Of a DNA stretch of 64,000 nt, positions 36,501 to 49,419 are shown one piece after another. Positions within the stretch are counted from its first letter, which is position 1; each line of letters starts with the position of its first letter. Under the pieces are notes generated by a model. The model saw only the letters and a list, made by a program, of their open reading frames with translations, did no database searches and was not told the DNA's origin. The position numbers and the translations under genes were made by a program. The stretch comes from Calliopum simillimum (lineage: Eukaryota > Arthropoda > Insecta > Diptera > Lauxaniidae), in contig OX638368.1 of the NCBI GenBank assembly GCA_951812925.1, positions 158,892,492 to 158,956,491 of the forward strand, read 5' to 3'.

Positions 36501-39408
36501 TATACTATTTTTGTATAGTGGTTCGATTGCAAACATTTTTGACGAGCAGCAATCTAATTTTATATATTTATTAGTGTGGCTCTCTGAGATTTTGTAATTT
36601 TTAAATGTTTTTTGAACAGATAATGATTAACATTATTAGCCAGCAAGCAATGATGTATCTGATGCAGGCTTGAGCTTGCTGTTCATCATTTTTATGTCAA
36701 ATTCTGAATAAATTGTCATGTACTTTTTTTGAACAATTCTTAGCATTATTTGCCATATAACCTTTCCTTGTATGATGATTTGTTTTAGAGTAATAAAGCG
36801 CTTTTCCGAACACGTCATTGAAAAAAGCAAAAAATCGACTTTTGAACCGAATATTACATTAACAAGAAAAAAAAATAAAAAATTTTTTAACGGCAAAACT
36901 TTTACGAGAACAATACAAATTTGGGTATCCATTCTATATAGAAAGAAAATTTATGAGCAAAACACATGTTTTTTGTTACCAAAATGGGTCTTTAGGAGAA
37001 TCAGTGCTCAGAGCATGCATTTAGTGTCTGAGTGAAATTATGGTGGATTATCTTAAAAAAAGCTTTCAGTAGAGCATTTTGAAAGTTTTGTTTATATGGG
37101 AGGTGCCACGCTTTTATGTTCGAGTTTGTCAAGTTTTTCTTCTGAGAATGCACCTGCCGTCCTTTGCATTTGTGTATATTTCCTTCCTTTCAAAATTGTA
37201 TGAGCATTTGTTACTATAATATGCTCATACAATTTTGAAATTTTTTTTGTTTTGTACGAGCGATAGGCGTGTCCTTCAACCGATTTCACTCATTTTCAAT
37301 CCGACGAGCTAACTTTGACGACGTATGCAGTGCACCAATTTTCATTGAATTATTTTGCTCTCAAAAATATTAAAATGATTTCAACGGATAGACAGACTGG
37401 CATGGCTATATCGACTCAGGAGCTGACGCTTGTCTAGAATGTTAATTATATTCTATATCTGACACGCTTCTTTTTTCGCAAAAATCCTTTGAAGAGATAT
37501 CGTAACCATTATCAGTAAAACTTTTTATGAAAAATAGATAAGTTTTAATGGTTACCAAAGAACTGATTACTGATGTACTAAGTATATTACTAAAGTTAAT
37601 TTACAAGTTTGAATTTAAGTTATTAAAAAAAAGTGCAAGTGCAGTAACCTTAGTGCCTTAATGCGTTCATGTTACAAAGCGCAAAACCTCAAGTTGTTAA
37701 TTACGTACATTGAAACGTGAAACAGATGGAAAACTTGTCACATTAAACATTATTAACTAGCAGCATCCTTCAACACCTACAAACTTCAGCAACTTGGCCA
37801 ACACTAACACACTAATGTGCGCACAAACACATCAAGGTGGATATTCTAGGCGGGGCAATGGAATAAGGATAAAAACTTACTTTTATGGTAAAAAAAAAGA
37901 GGGCGGCAAAAAGACCGACACAAAGTGTCATGATTACACCATACCAATTAATGCTGCTGCTGCAAAAGGGAAAAAGCAACTTGCAACAACTTTTTGAGAG
38001 GTTTTGTCACTTTGAGTTTGCAACAGTAAAACGCACGAATATTATTCTGCATAATGCTGCATTTACTGCACGACGACGACAACGGCGACAAATCACGTTG
38101 ACAATGTAGGGCAACAATTTGCAAGTCAAAACGTTAAAAAATGTGACAGGAAAACCGTTTAAAACTGAAAATGACTTGAAAATGTGCTGTAGTAAATGCA
38201 AGTCAAGCAAAATGTTGCTGTTGCAGGATATGCAAGCATTGTTTTTCTTCGTTTTCTTAATTTTTATTTTTTTAATTTTAATTAAAATTTATAAAAAGCA
38301 GGAGTAAAATTAAAATGAGTGGAAAAATAGCGCCAAGTAATTCATTACACGCACAGCTGCATTTAATTATGTGAGTTGGTGGTGTTTTTCGTTGTTGTGT
38401 CATAAAACAAAAAAAAAAAATGTTAAATTCAAGCAACAGCCGCAGCAAGCAAAACACAACGAATGTGCAGCAGAAAAAATGTCAACGTTGTAGCAAAAGA
38501 AATGACCAAGCAACACCACTCACTACAAGCAGCAGCAACAACAATAGTGGCAACTGCAATTATTACTGCTGCTGTTGTTGTTGATTTCAGTGTGCAATAT
38601 TGCACACGCGCATTTACTCTTAATGTTGCAACATTAAATATATTTGCTTTTGTTGCTGCTGCAATTGCTGCCGCCGTTGAGCACAATATTGCTCGCTTAA
38701 ATATTTAACATTTATATCAGCAATTTTGTTGTTGCTGTTGTTGTTTAACAACAACAATAAACATTACGAGCGCAGTAGCAAAAAAAAAAATAAAAAATTA
38801 TATGTTCAAATTAAATAGCATTAATGAAAATAATAAAAATAAAATGGGATTTTCCTCTTTCAAACAATGGCTTCGCCAACATTGGCCATTATATTGTTGG
38901 TTGGCTCTTAATACAATATGGCAGCTGAGGCTGAATATGAAACGATTTTATGCTCTAATTACTTTGCTAAAATTAATATGAATTATTTGTGATGTTTTGC
39001 TTTGTTTACTGGGGGTTTTTAAATTGGTTTTACAATTCGGAATTTTGCTTTAAAGTTTAAACAACCAAATAAACCAAATACAAACTGGTATTTGAGTTGT
39101 TTATTTGTACATTATTATTGATGTTGGTGATTTATGTTGAAAATTCGAAAATTGGAGAATGTTTGAAAATACTGAAAAGTATTGAAACATTCAAAAAATT
39201 TTTAAAAACGTTGTAAAATCCTTCATAAGTCGTAAAGTTATGAAAAGACGCATAACGTATTTTAAAGAATGTTGGGAAAATCTAAAAATGTAAAAAAACC
39301 AAATTTTCATGACTGGGGAAAATGTTAAAAGATATTGAGACTATCCAAAAAACTTAGAAGAAATCGATATATGAGTCGCTCAGAAGCCAATGAGGCTTAG
39401 TCCAATAT
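33539..39408. other. Intronic DNA, no gene recognised
   Basis: Poly-A/T runs near 33938, 34270, 34350 and 35760. CAA at 34570-34620. GCA/GCT-rich low complexity at 37945-37965 and 38425-38690, which gives alanine-rich open frames on both strands. An inverse GTTGTTG / CAACAAC pair sits at 38726-38757. The CTCCTGAGTC repeat motif is present inverted at about 37383-37430. Confidence 0.45.
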
Positions 39409-39870
39409 ATAAGCAACCACGCCAAGTGTACCAGCTCAAAATCTTTTTTTCTCCGATTTCGCTCAAATTTGGCATCCGGTGTGCAAGAACAACAATCCGG
39501 GAGGTTGTGGTCCTAGGACCATTTGTTGTTAAAATACAGGGTGTTGAAGTTAGCGTTTTTAGTCATTTTCATGAAAAAGGTGTTTTTTCAAAAATTTATA
39601 GCTTACACTAAAGTTTGTAAATGGATAAATCTAAGTTCACTTTGAAGTGTTCTTTTTATAAAAAAATATTTCTTGGTGAAAAAAATTTTTTTGACTCAAG
39701 ATGTGATTCGGACGCTAAACGGGAGTTTTTGGCTTTTGAACGCCAGCGGAAGGCAGAAATCTTTTTTTACTCAAGAGGAAAGCATCTTACGAAAAAAGGA
39801 TGCACGGCAAAAAATGCTTAGAATCGTCCAAGCAATACGTGAGATTTTTTCGGATTTTTTTTTTTTTTGA
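39409..39870 (+). repeat. Dispersed repeat family A, long copy
   Basis: 39409-39605 matches 2743-2940. The full segment matches the inverse of 52925-53420 with gaps, including GACTCAAGATG, GAGTTTTTGGCTTTTGAACG, TACTCAAGAGGAA and AAAATGCTTAGAAT. It leads directly into the mariner relic. Confidence 0.75.
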
Positions 39871-39956
39871 AAACATTTTTTTGAATAATTTTTAAAAAAA
39901 AATTTTTTTAAACCCGAAAGAACTTTTTTTTTTTCAGTATATTCTGGCAAATCATC

Positions 39957-40450
39957 ATGAATAGACTCACGCTTGAACAACGCTACGAAATTATCGCAAT
40001 TTCCTTGCATTTTATTGGCGACTTCGTGATGAGGCTCATTTTTGGCTTAACGGGTTTGTTCATAAGCAAAATTGCCGCATATAGAGTGAGACCAATTCAC
40101 AAGCTACTCTACCGACTCCAATTCATTCAAGGAAATGCACCTTTTGGTGCGGTTTACTCGCTTATTTTTTCAAAGATGAGGGCGGAGTTCACGTCTCGGT
40201 CAATGAAAATCGTTCCCACACCATGATCAATGATTTTTTGTTTGAAAATATAGACGCCATTGATCCAGACGAGATGTGGTTTCAACAGGATAGTGCGACG
40301 CGCAATACGGCAACCACAACCATCGACTTATTGAAAAGAAAATTTGGCGTAAAGTTGATTTCGAGATATGTACCTGTCAATTGGCCACCAAGGTCATGCA
40401 ATTCGCCCCCTCTCAATTATTTCCAGTGGGGTTATGCTGATAAACTAGCA
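39957..40450 (+). pseudogene. Mariner-type transposase with large internal deletion
   Basis: Begins MNRLTLEQRYEIIAIS (N-terminal helix-turn-helix start), then jumps to RDEAHFWLNGFVHKQNCRI (first catalytic aspartate region) and, after a frameshift, to NDFLFENIDAIDPDEMWFQQ, DSATRNTA (second aspartate) and VNWPPRSCNSPPLNYFQWGY (third catalytic position, where the usual D before F/Y is N). This transposase group (WFQQDGATxHTA, WPPRSCDLTPLD) is common in insects. The deletion removes most of the DNA-binding domain, and the third catalytic residue is changed. Confidence 0.8.
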
Positions 40451-40479
40451 ACAATTGAAGTCTGGCTGCTACGTATTCG

Positions 40480-40670
40480 ATTTACTTCAATATTTTTGGT
40501 TCTTGAGATATTTGTATTTAAAAGGAACTATCTTTTTTTAGTCCAAAATCCGAAAATGACCGCTATCTCGAAAACGATACGAAAAAATATAATGCGATTT
40601 TCGGAATCAGCCCATTTTACATATAAAATGAATAATGGCACTCAATGGGAATTTTGGCTGTAAACTAGTG
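40480..40670 (+). repeat. Dispersed repeat family C, second copy
   Basis: Matches 22905-23094 and forms the 3' end of the mariner-like relic here. Confidence 0.75.
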
Positions 40671-40672
40671 TA

Positions 40673-42789
40673 ATTAACAATATTTTCACAAATTCAATAA
40701 ATGTTAAAAACGTAGAAACAAATTTTGAAATAATAATGTAGTGAGTGTAAGAACAATGAGATAATTCCATAACTCTAGGCCAACAAAAACTTACACCTGC
40801 TAAACAGCTTAAACTGATTTTCAAATTTGGTTTACAATAAAAACTTTATTGGGTCAACCTAACGTTTAAGAGAAAACAGTTTTACGATAAAGTTTTTTAT
40901 GAAAATAGTCCTGTTATTAAACACTTTTATAATTTCTTTTTTGAATCCTCGTTAAATTTCCTTTAATTTGGAATTACATTTTTCTAATCAACTTTTAAAT
41001 TTGAGGTCGGAAATAATAATTTTCTATGCAACGCATGGGTTAGTCGCATGCGTAGCGCTGCATATGTTGTGAGCTCTGTACGCGCTGCCCTTTATATTCT
41101 TGAACAGTATTTTTTCTGACCTCAACTAAAAAAATTGGTATGACAAATATACTACCGAATCAAAGGAAATATAACAAGGACTACAAAAAACATTAATTGG
41201 ACTTTTTTTATACTAAAAGGGGCACCAAACCCAAAAATAGAAAAAAAAAATTTTTTAAATATCAACTTTAAAAGTCCAGAACTTTACGAACTCCTATTAA
41301 AACTTATAAACCAAATAAACTCTTAGGAAGCTCATACAATCAGCTTAAACTTCCTTCTCATAATGTTTTCTCTAAAACGTTAGGGTGACCCAATATTTTT
41401 TTTTTTTTAAACAAATCAGAAAATGCCAATATTTTAGAAATATAGCAATATTTCACAATCCTGCAGTTTGTTCTTCCAACAGCAGAAGCTTTAATTATTT
41501 TTGAATAAATAAAAAATATTTCGCAAAAAAAACCAAAAATTTTAACTCAATAAACAACGGAAGCTATAAAATAATAGTATTTACTCAAAAAAAAAAAAAC
41601 GACACCATTACCACGAACGATTTCCCAACACCACCAGAAGCAGCTTAAAATGCATTACGCAATGCCGCGAGCTTAAACAATTATTATTCAACAATAATGG
41701 CAACATTGGAGCAAACTAGTTCAGTAAAATAAAAAATTAAAATACGTAATAATAACAACAACAACAACTATGGTTACAATAGCAATAACATCTATAGACA
41801 AAACAACAATAAACAAAAAAAATTCATCATGTTGTAGTAAAACAATTGAATTATGTAAATTGAAATTGAAAAATTCAGTTACTCAGGCGCTGTCATTGTC
41901 GTAAATATTTGTAACACGTACGTACAGCAAAAAAAAAAAAATCAGCAACAACAAAAAAACTGAAATTGCAAACTGAACTGAAAATTTTTTAGAATAAACA
42001 AATTGCAGTTTCAAAAAAAAAAAAATAAAAAAAAAACAACCAAAAAAATCACGAATGAACTTTGAGTAGTGACAGCTCAGTCCATATTGCACACCATTGT
42101 GCGCACAAGGTGGTACACTAAAAAAATCTGCCCTCGAGCGAACTTTAAACAAAGCAATGATTTTATTATTGTAATTGAAGTACATACTAAGTAGGAAAAA
42201 AGAAATTGAGAAATAGTTTTCACAAACGTTTTTTCAAGTTTTGCGAAATTGTGGATAAAAAGCAAACGATATAAACACAAAATTTGCATGACTGTCAGCA
42301 AAAAGAAACTTTAAGAGAGAAACATCGACACCCACACCACCACCACTGGTTGTTGCTAACAAACCAATAAAAAATCAACATTCACATATTTAAAAAAAAA
42401 AAATCTGATTTACCACACGAAGGCATAATAGTAGCAGGGTGGACTATTGAAAGAAAAAAAAATTTAATAAGAATAAAAGTACCGGTTTCAAAAAATTCGG
42501 AAACACAAAAGCCAAATGGTACACTGAGAAAAGAGTCTGTTTCCCTCACAGAAATATATATTTGACTAAACATTCTTAAAAATATTTGTTAATAATTAAC
42601 AAATTTCGGTCAATATTAGTATGCCTTTAATCGGATCTTGAATTTCAGTTGATTGGGTCAAAAATGATATCTACATGTGAATGTGCAGGTCAAATATTTG
42701 CTATAACTTAAAAAATAACTCTGTCTGGGATTCGAAAATACTAAAAAAAAAAAAACTTCTCTGAGATCCCAACATACTCCTCCAGATTA
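40673..42789. other. Intronic DNA, no gene recognised
   Basis: Poly-A runs near 41588, 41928 and 42015; ACA tract at about 41755-41770. No gene or paired termini found. Confidence 0.5.
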
Positions 42790-43500
42790 CACTGTTCCAC
42801 ACAAAAAAAAAAAAAAAACACATGAGAAAATCAAAAAAATTCTTAAAGTAGACGTTAAAAAAAATACGCGTGTCTCGTGGTTTTTCTCCAGCACATCACA
42901 TTTTTTTTTGTAATCGATTTTTGAAGTTTTTTTATCCACTGTACATGAAAAAAACAAAAATACCGCATTCTTGTGTTAAATCGATGAATTTAACTATATG
43001 ATCCCTTCATCTGAGGTGTATCATGTGTTCAGCAAACTTATGCAGGATGTTGCGGAGAATTTAATTTTAACCCTATTTAACCCCCACATGTAGGTAATTT
43101 TTGCCCTTTTCTTAAAACGGTACAAAAACGACACCTAAAACAGAGGAATATTGAGTCAGTATGTACTACAGAAATATTTGCTATAAAATTTCACTATTAG
43201 TTTCTAAACACGTAAAGGTGGAAACTTAAGCCCGAAACCAAAAAAATCGTTAAAATCGGTAATTCTAACAATCAAAATTTTCCAAATTTCACCCCACTGT
43301 AAATCTCTAAGACTACATTTTGGACAAAACTCGTACTCACAAGATCATAACGAAATCATACAAGGACAATTTTTCTAGAACACATTAACCTGTTATATCC
43401 TGTTTTTATGGGTCTTTTTGACCCCTTTTCCAAAACTGATCTACAATAGGTTAAAGAATTTCGCAAAAATATCCTACAAAAAGTTCACTAAGAGTTACCA
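42790..43500 (+). repeat. Dispersed repeat family B, copy 1
   Basis: About 710 bases collinear with 51921-52640. Landmarks: CACTGTTC, CTTAAAGTAGACGTTAAAAA, TCGTGGTTTTTCTCCA, ATCATGTGTTCAGCAAACTT, ATTGAGTCAGTATGTACTAC and TTTTATGGGTCTTTTTGACC. No coding sequence is recognised. Confidence 0.85.
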
Positions 43501-43599
43501 AATTTTTATAGCATACACCCAGGGTATATTCACTTTGTCCTTCCGTTTGCAACGCAGAGAAGGAGGCGTGGCCGATAAAGAAAAGTATATATTTTTGTG

Positions 43600-43650
43600 A
43601 TCACCTCCTGAGTCACTATATCCTTGCCCGTCTGTCTAACTCGCTGGCGG
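43600..43650 (+). repeat. CTCCTGAGTC repeat motif, second plus-strand copy
   Basis: CACCTCCTGAGTCACTATAT followed by CCTTGCCCGTCTGTC corresponds to about 10637-10680. Confidence 0.5.
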
Positions 43651-43807
43651 GCAGGCTGGCTGTGTGTGAAAATATTTTTCACGGGAAAACTAAGCAAGAT
43701 ACTTTAATGAAATTTAGTATATTGGCTTTGTCGTAAAGCTAGCTCTTGGGATTTAAAATGAGCGAAATCAATTTTGAATTCAATTTTAATTTAAAAAAAT
43801 TGGGGAA

Positions 43808-44270
43808 ATTCGAACTAGTGATAAGCAAAATTAGTCTTGGTCTTGCGTCTTGTTCTTGGTAATTTCGCGAGACCAAGATCAAGACGCTGATATTTTTGTA
43901 AGACCAAGACCAAGACTGCTATGATCTTGGTCTTGGTCTTGCACACGATAATCGTCAAGACCAAGACTGCCTTTCGGTCTTGGTAATTTATAGTTAAAAA
44001 GTGTTTTGAAGACAAAAAAATTCCTTAATTTGAATTTTAGCATCTTAAAAACCCAACTGTTTTGGAAAAATATGGTTTTGAAACTTTGAATACTCAATAT
44101 CTCTAGAAATTTTTTCAAGGCCAAGACCAAGACCGAGACCAAGACTTAATCAGCAAGACCAAGCCCAAGACTCAATATCATAATCAAGACCAAGACTCAT
44201 TGTGCAAGAACAAGACCAAGGCCAAGACTGCTATTGTCTTGGTCTTGGTTTGCGCATCACTAATTCAAAC
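43808..44270. mobile_element. hAT-like non-autonomous element, CAAGAC repeats, copy 2
   Basis: The element spans 43816-44262 (447 bases). The left end TAGTGATAAGCAAAA and the inverse of the right end TAGTGATGCGCAAA are typical hAT-style termini. Directly outside lie ATTCGAAC (43808-43815) and ATTCAAAC (44263-44270), an 8-bp target duplication with one change, as expected for hAT. The subterminal regions are built from CAAGAC / GTCTTG repeats. No transposase is encoded. Confidence 0.85.
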
Positions 44271-44426
44271 AAGAGGGCGTGGCACCTCCCATATAAGCAA
44301 AAGGTTCAAAATACAGTATAGAGTATTTAATGTTTGGCCAGGCCAAAGGTTACACCCTTACTAGTTAAATTTTTTGTTTATGTTAAAAATTAATTCAAAA
44401 TAACATTCAACTCAAATGTAGACAGA

Positions 44427-44523
44427 GAGTTAGCTGAATGTATCCGTATAAGACGTTTGACTGATATCCTGGGGGTATACTATATGTTCGAATCTCAGAC
44501 AAGAAAGTATTTTTTTTTTTTTT
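44427..44523 (+). other. tRNA-like relic followed by a T-run
   Basis: TTAGCTGAATG at 44430-44440 resembles an A box and GTTCGAATCTC at 44486-44496 a B box. A run of about 13 T at 44511-44523 could end polymerase III transcription. The 56-base spacing would suit a long-variable-arm tRNA, but no complete cloverleaf can be drawn. It may be a tRNA pseudogene or the head of a SINE. Confidence 0.3.
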
Positions 44524-47500
44524 AAATAATTACTTTATTTTTTTACTTCACTTTGATTGACTTTGTGATTGGTTATAACTCTTTCGTATTTCAAATTGTA
44601 CATGTAGAACATCTTTAGTTATACACGTAATATAGTTCTGATTGTTAAGCTGTAAGATTCCGTAATTTACATTCGGTCATTGCGTCTAGAGGTTTAAAGA
44701 ACTCAATCCCGCGGCACAGTTCCAAATTGCTTCACATGGACTCCTTCTTACAATTACTACGAAAAGGAATAATGTCACTTTAATTTCCCATTTAAATTAT
44801 CGCAAAATTTTCTTTATCTTTCTTAATATTAATTGTAGTTGCAAACGCTACGTGACTGATGTTACATGACATATTTTTCCACCATACAAAATTTAAGTTG
44901 AAAATCTTTAAAAAAACCCAAGACTTCCCTCTGAAAGTTGCTTCACTTGATCTTGTTAAGTTGACGTGGAATCACCAAATCTCGAAAGGATTTTATATGT
45001 CCCGATCCAATTACATATACACTCAATCTCATAAGAGATAAATTTTGTTTTAGGGGCGTGGCGTCGTGTATTTTCTCAGTGCACATTATTTGTCCCGGCG
45101 CTCTTTACACAAGTATTAAATCTCATTTATGTGCGTTAAATACTTTTAGAGATATGATCAAGTGATTATTGTACACATTTTTTGTCCTGGCATTTTTTAA
45201 ATATGTGCCAAATCTCACTCACGTTAAACAGTTTCAGAGATATAATGATATAAATTTTAGGCTCACGGTTTAATAATAAGATTCATAATAAAAAGATTCA
45301 TAATAATAAAGGTCTTTAGATTCATATATATATTTGGGTATTATTGAAAAATATACGATTGAACCACTTAAATTGCTCAAATATGCCGCTTATTTAATAA
45401 TATCAAATATTCGATACGCCTATAAGAGTGTTTTATTTTGAAAAAAATTCGAAATAGGAATATGTTAGACTAAAACCGAAAGGAGCATATTACAAATACG
45501 TTGGCATGGTAACTTTTGAAAGTCTTTTTTTAAGGCGACCTCTAGTCAAATTAAAAAAGTAGAATCAAAAAGTATTTTTATTCAAACTTTAGTCATTAAT
45601 TTTGTAAAGATCAATATTTATGTATTTACAAACCTTTCCATGCATTTTTCCAACACCGAAGTTATGGCAAAAAAACATGATATTCCTCTTAAGTCTCTCA
45701 TCAAAATTTTGGGTAAATTTTGTAATTAAAAATATACTAATTCCCTTTTCCATGATACCCAATTTTTTTGTAACAAAAAGCGCCCTCTAGCAGGCCAACG
45801 CTTAGCAATGGGGGTTAGGTGCTTCTTGCATCTTGTGTTATAGCCAAAACCGTTTATTACATCGAAAAATTTCAACTTCTTCCGGGATAACCACATGGCA
45901 AACTTCTCACAGTAGAACAATAAAAAAACTACAAATGAAGAAAATTAGACCCTCTAAAAGATTTTTGCTAATTATTACCAATAATTTAGTGTTTTTTAAG
46001 ACACGTTAAAAAAATACTGCCAAAAAACACTGATTTTTGTAGTTTAGACCTTCATTCAAGCCACGGGCGGGACATTTCTTCGAGGTTTTCGATCCAAATC
46101 AGGTATGCAGTCTATGTTTAAAGACCCTCCTTGAAGAAAGTTTCTAATTCACTCTTATTTTTATGGTTTTTCAATTTCGCTGGCCAAGAAGACCTAATGA
46201 ATGACTGCTATTTCTATTAGATTTTCCGTCACAACGTGTTGATATATTTCATCGTTCAAGAATCAAAACTATTTTATAGGTGAGGAATTTAATTTTTTAA
46301 ATACCAAATCTACTCTAAAATAAAGCTTAATTTTATGTGATTCCATCGTCTGGCAAAATTAAGTGAAAAAAAAAAACACCCGAAAAACATTTTCATTTCC
46401 TGCGTTAATTGAGATTTTGCTTTTTTAACGCACTTTTCAGGTAACACTTTAGAAGATGTTTTTAAGCGACTTTAAATAACTATAACGGGCACGCCAACGA
46501 GCGTTTTTGCAAAAAAGAAGTGTACAATTCAGAGTACCAAAAAGTTTACGTAAGAGATGCCACGAGTGTAGGTGTTGTTGCTTCGCGTAATGATGTTTTG
46601 ACATTTTGTCACACTGTCGTTAAGGTAGACTTATAAGGATTTTATGGATGGTTGAATGTGTTTTTATTTTAGTTTCAAATTATAGACTTAAATTTTTGTG
46701 AAATAAATGATGCGATTTCCAAAGCTGCGTGAAATGGAAAATTAAGTAAATTATATGCGAATTTTTATCAGAAAAAAAAATACTGCAGAAAAAATAGTAT
46801 AAAGATTAAAACGTATAAGTTTAAAGAGATAGTACCTGGAGAGCGATGCTGGCATAACATATTGATGAATACTTATAGGGGTAAATTCACCCGACCGATA
46901 GTTTCAAGTGGTGCGGAAATATGGTATACATATTTAGGTTTTCTTGTATGGGGGTGCAACGCCCCTGGTTCAACCAAGCCATTTTCTTGCATGGCCTTTG
47001 GTTGATACCACGTACATTAGACTGTATTACCTTACAGACAAAAAAAAAGTCCATCGTACAGCATCAAATACAAAGCATTTTGCAAGCCAATTTCAAAAAA
47101 AAAAAAAAAATTTCGACCAGTTGCTCACATTATCTCAGTTTCTGCCATCCTAAGGTAGCAAGGACACATTACAAAATTAAAGCAAGTTAAAAATCATAAA
47201 ATTCATCCCAACAAAATTAACTGAAATTGTTGAAATTAAACATGCTACAGCAAATCTAACACTTTAGATCATCAAGACTTAAAACTTGGTATACATATAT
47301 GACATGTTCTACAAAATGCATGAAGAAAAAGTTTTGTTGGGTCCATCATTTCGGCGATTTTTTTAAAAAAAAAATGTAAGAAATGCCAAAAAAATATCTC
47401 ATTAACTTTAAGTCGTAAAAAATTAAGTGATTGTAGACCAAGCAATTCAGAATAAAAAGGTAATTTTTCTTTATAGCTTCGCAAATATAAGTCGTATTTA

Positions 47501-49230
47501 AAATATTCTTGCAACTTTTCTGTAGAATACTTTATTATTTACAAAATTGAAAACTTAAATGTTTCTCTAAAAGTAAACGTAAGCGATATATTTGCAAAAA
47601 ACTGATATCTGTGACCTTTGACCTTGAATAACTTTTTCAGCTGACACGGGATTAATAGAGACTTTTGACATATTGGGTGTATCTTTCAGCTTTTCTCTAA
47701 CGATTGCAATTTCAAATGCTAATTTGTCTAATATGTATAATAGTTAAAGACTTAAGAGAAAATTCTCGAAAAAGCTTTGAATATCCTTCCAAAAGTTTAT
47801 TTTATTTAAAAGAAATGAAAAAAAAGAAATAAATAAAGAAAATGTAAAAAGATTACAGCACTCACCACTGTAACAATTGAAAATGAAAATTTTATTTTCA
47901 AAATATAAAAATGAAAATAAGCCAGAGAACAAAGGTAAATACCAAGGAAGAAATATAACAGAGGAAACGAAATTGAAATCACATTTGTGGAAAAAGCTCT
48001 CAAGCAATACTACACCAACAACAACAGCAATAAAAATATCCATGTGCCCTTATTCACTTTCATATTGTGGCCATTACATTCAAGGACTAAAAAGGACTTG
48101 ACTTACGAGACGAGTTTATTATAAAAGCAACTTCTAGACAAAGCAACAACTTCTTCCACAACAGCAACAGGAGCAGCAACAACAATGTGTAGCAACAATA
48201 ATAAACAAGTAAATAAGTAATGCATATTTCATGGCGTTGGCAATGCAGCGACTCTACCGCTAACAAATCGCATTTTGTATAAATAATTTGTAGAATAACC
48301 ATGGTACAGAACGCAGCCGTCTGACCTTCCTTTCGCATGTTGCGAGCGCAGAAATAGAAACAAAATATAGTTCAGAATATAAAAAAACACAACAACAACA
48401 GCCAAGAGCAACAAAATCTTGAATACATACATATGTAAAGCAAAAATTGCAATTTGCAACACTTTATGGATGCGCTTTCGCAATTTTCAAATTGAAATAA
48501 AAATTCCGTAAAAAGGATAAACATGTTGCGCTTGCATTTTCATTAAGAGTGAACATCATGCAGCATAATAACAAAGTTATACGCGCAGCGTAATGCTACA
48601 GTAGTGTGCAACAGGCAGCCTTTGATTTTATTCAATTCATTGAATATATCTTATTTTCAGTTTTTAGTGAAAATGTTAATGGCTAATGTTCTAATAAGTG
48701 CTTAACCAGATATAGAGAAAACGGCGTTTGATCTTTCAAGCAATCCCTGTTAGATTTAACCACAAATATCGAAAGAGCTTGAAAGCATTTCCGGAATTTA
48801 TCACTGATTTTATATAACTGATAAAAATTTCAAAAAAGAGACTTATCGCTTTGTCAGAACTGCAGTGGCGTCATGATTGAGTGAACCCTATTCAAGGTCC
48901 TGAAAAAATTATTCTCACCAGAGTCACTGGCAAAGGCAAAACTTTCACCTTTCAAAAAAAAAAACCATACATATACCCAGTGGAATAAACAAGAACAAGC
49001 TTCGTTACATTAAAACTTCAATGGCCAAAGAAACTCTATTGATAACCGATAATTGGACAAATGAAACTATAGGTTGGACTAACATGACATCCAACTAAAA
49101 AATATGCATAGATAGTGAAGGGACAATCAACTCGAGTACAATATTAGCCTTTAGTTTTAACTACGTAGATTATCCCATAAGTTTTGGGAATATAGTACCT
49201 GAGTGTATGATTGGTCAAGAGATCTAGCAT
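44524..49230. other. Intronic DNA, no gene recognised
   Basis: 45060-45245 holds two diverged units around ATTTGTCCCGGCG / TTTTGTCCTGGCA. The minus-strand open frame at 45726-45920 is protein-like in part (GRFLLQKNWVSWKREL) but not identified. CAA/CAG tracts at 48135-48200 and 48385-48415. Confidence 0.4.
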
Positions 49231-49419
49231 GATGGACTACACTTAAAAACGGCTGTTGTGACAGAAAAAGTCGATGCTGCCCGAAAACTATTTGAAGAAA
49301 ACCATCACTCGACTTATCGAGAAATCGAGGCTTGCCTAGGCATTAGTAGAACACCAGCATACAACATACAAACAATCTTGCCTCAACATTTACAGTTGCA
49401 AAAGCTATGTGACTATTGA
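49231..49419 (+). pseudogene. Mariner transposase fragment (helix-turn-helix region)
   Basis: One frame reads KTAVVTEKVDAARKLFEE, then YREIEACLGISRTPAYNI and LPQHLQLQKLCDY before a stop. It aligns with the same region of the copy at 7408-7751 (KTAVVPENIDA, YHEIEASLGIS) but differs enough to be another mariner lineage. No catalytic half or termini were found nearby. Confidence 0.75.

Larger units (their letters stand above)
39606..40670 (+). mobile_element. Mariner-like element, boundaries tentative
   Basis: CACTAAAGTTTGTAAA after TA (39604-39605) and the inverse of the right end, CACTAGTTTACAGCC before TA (40671-40672), are imperfect inverted repeats. The right end is supported by the family C copy at 22905-23094. 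The left end is uncertain, because family A similarity runs across it in the copy near 53.3 kb. Confidence 0.5.

Noticed and set aside
38429..38708. Alanine/valine-rich ORFs on both strands
   Set aside because: Low-complexity GCA/GCT repeats; mirror-image ORFs on both strands argue against coding.
40223..40663. Intact 146-residue transposase gene
   Set aside because: The ORF covers only the second half of the catalytic domain, with frameshifts upstream and a changed third catalytic residue.
45726..45920. Minus-strand ORF with GRFLLQKNWVSW
   Set aside because: Not attributable to any family I know, and the flanks show no termini or splice sites.
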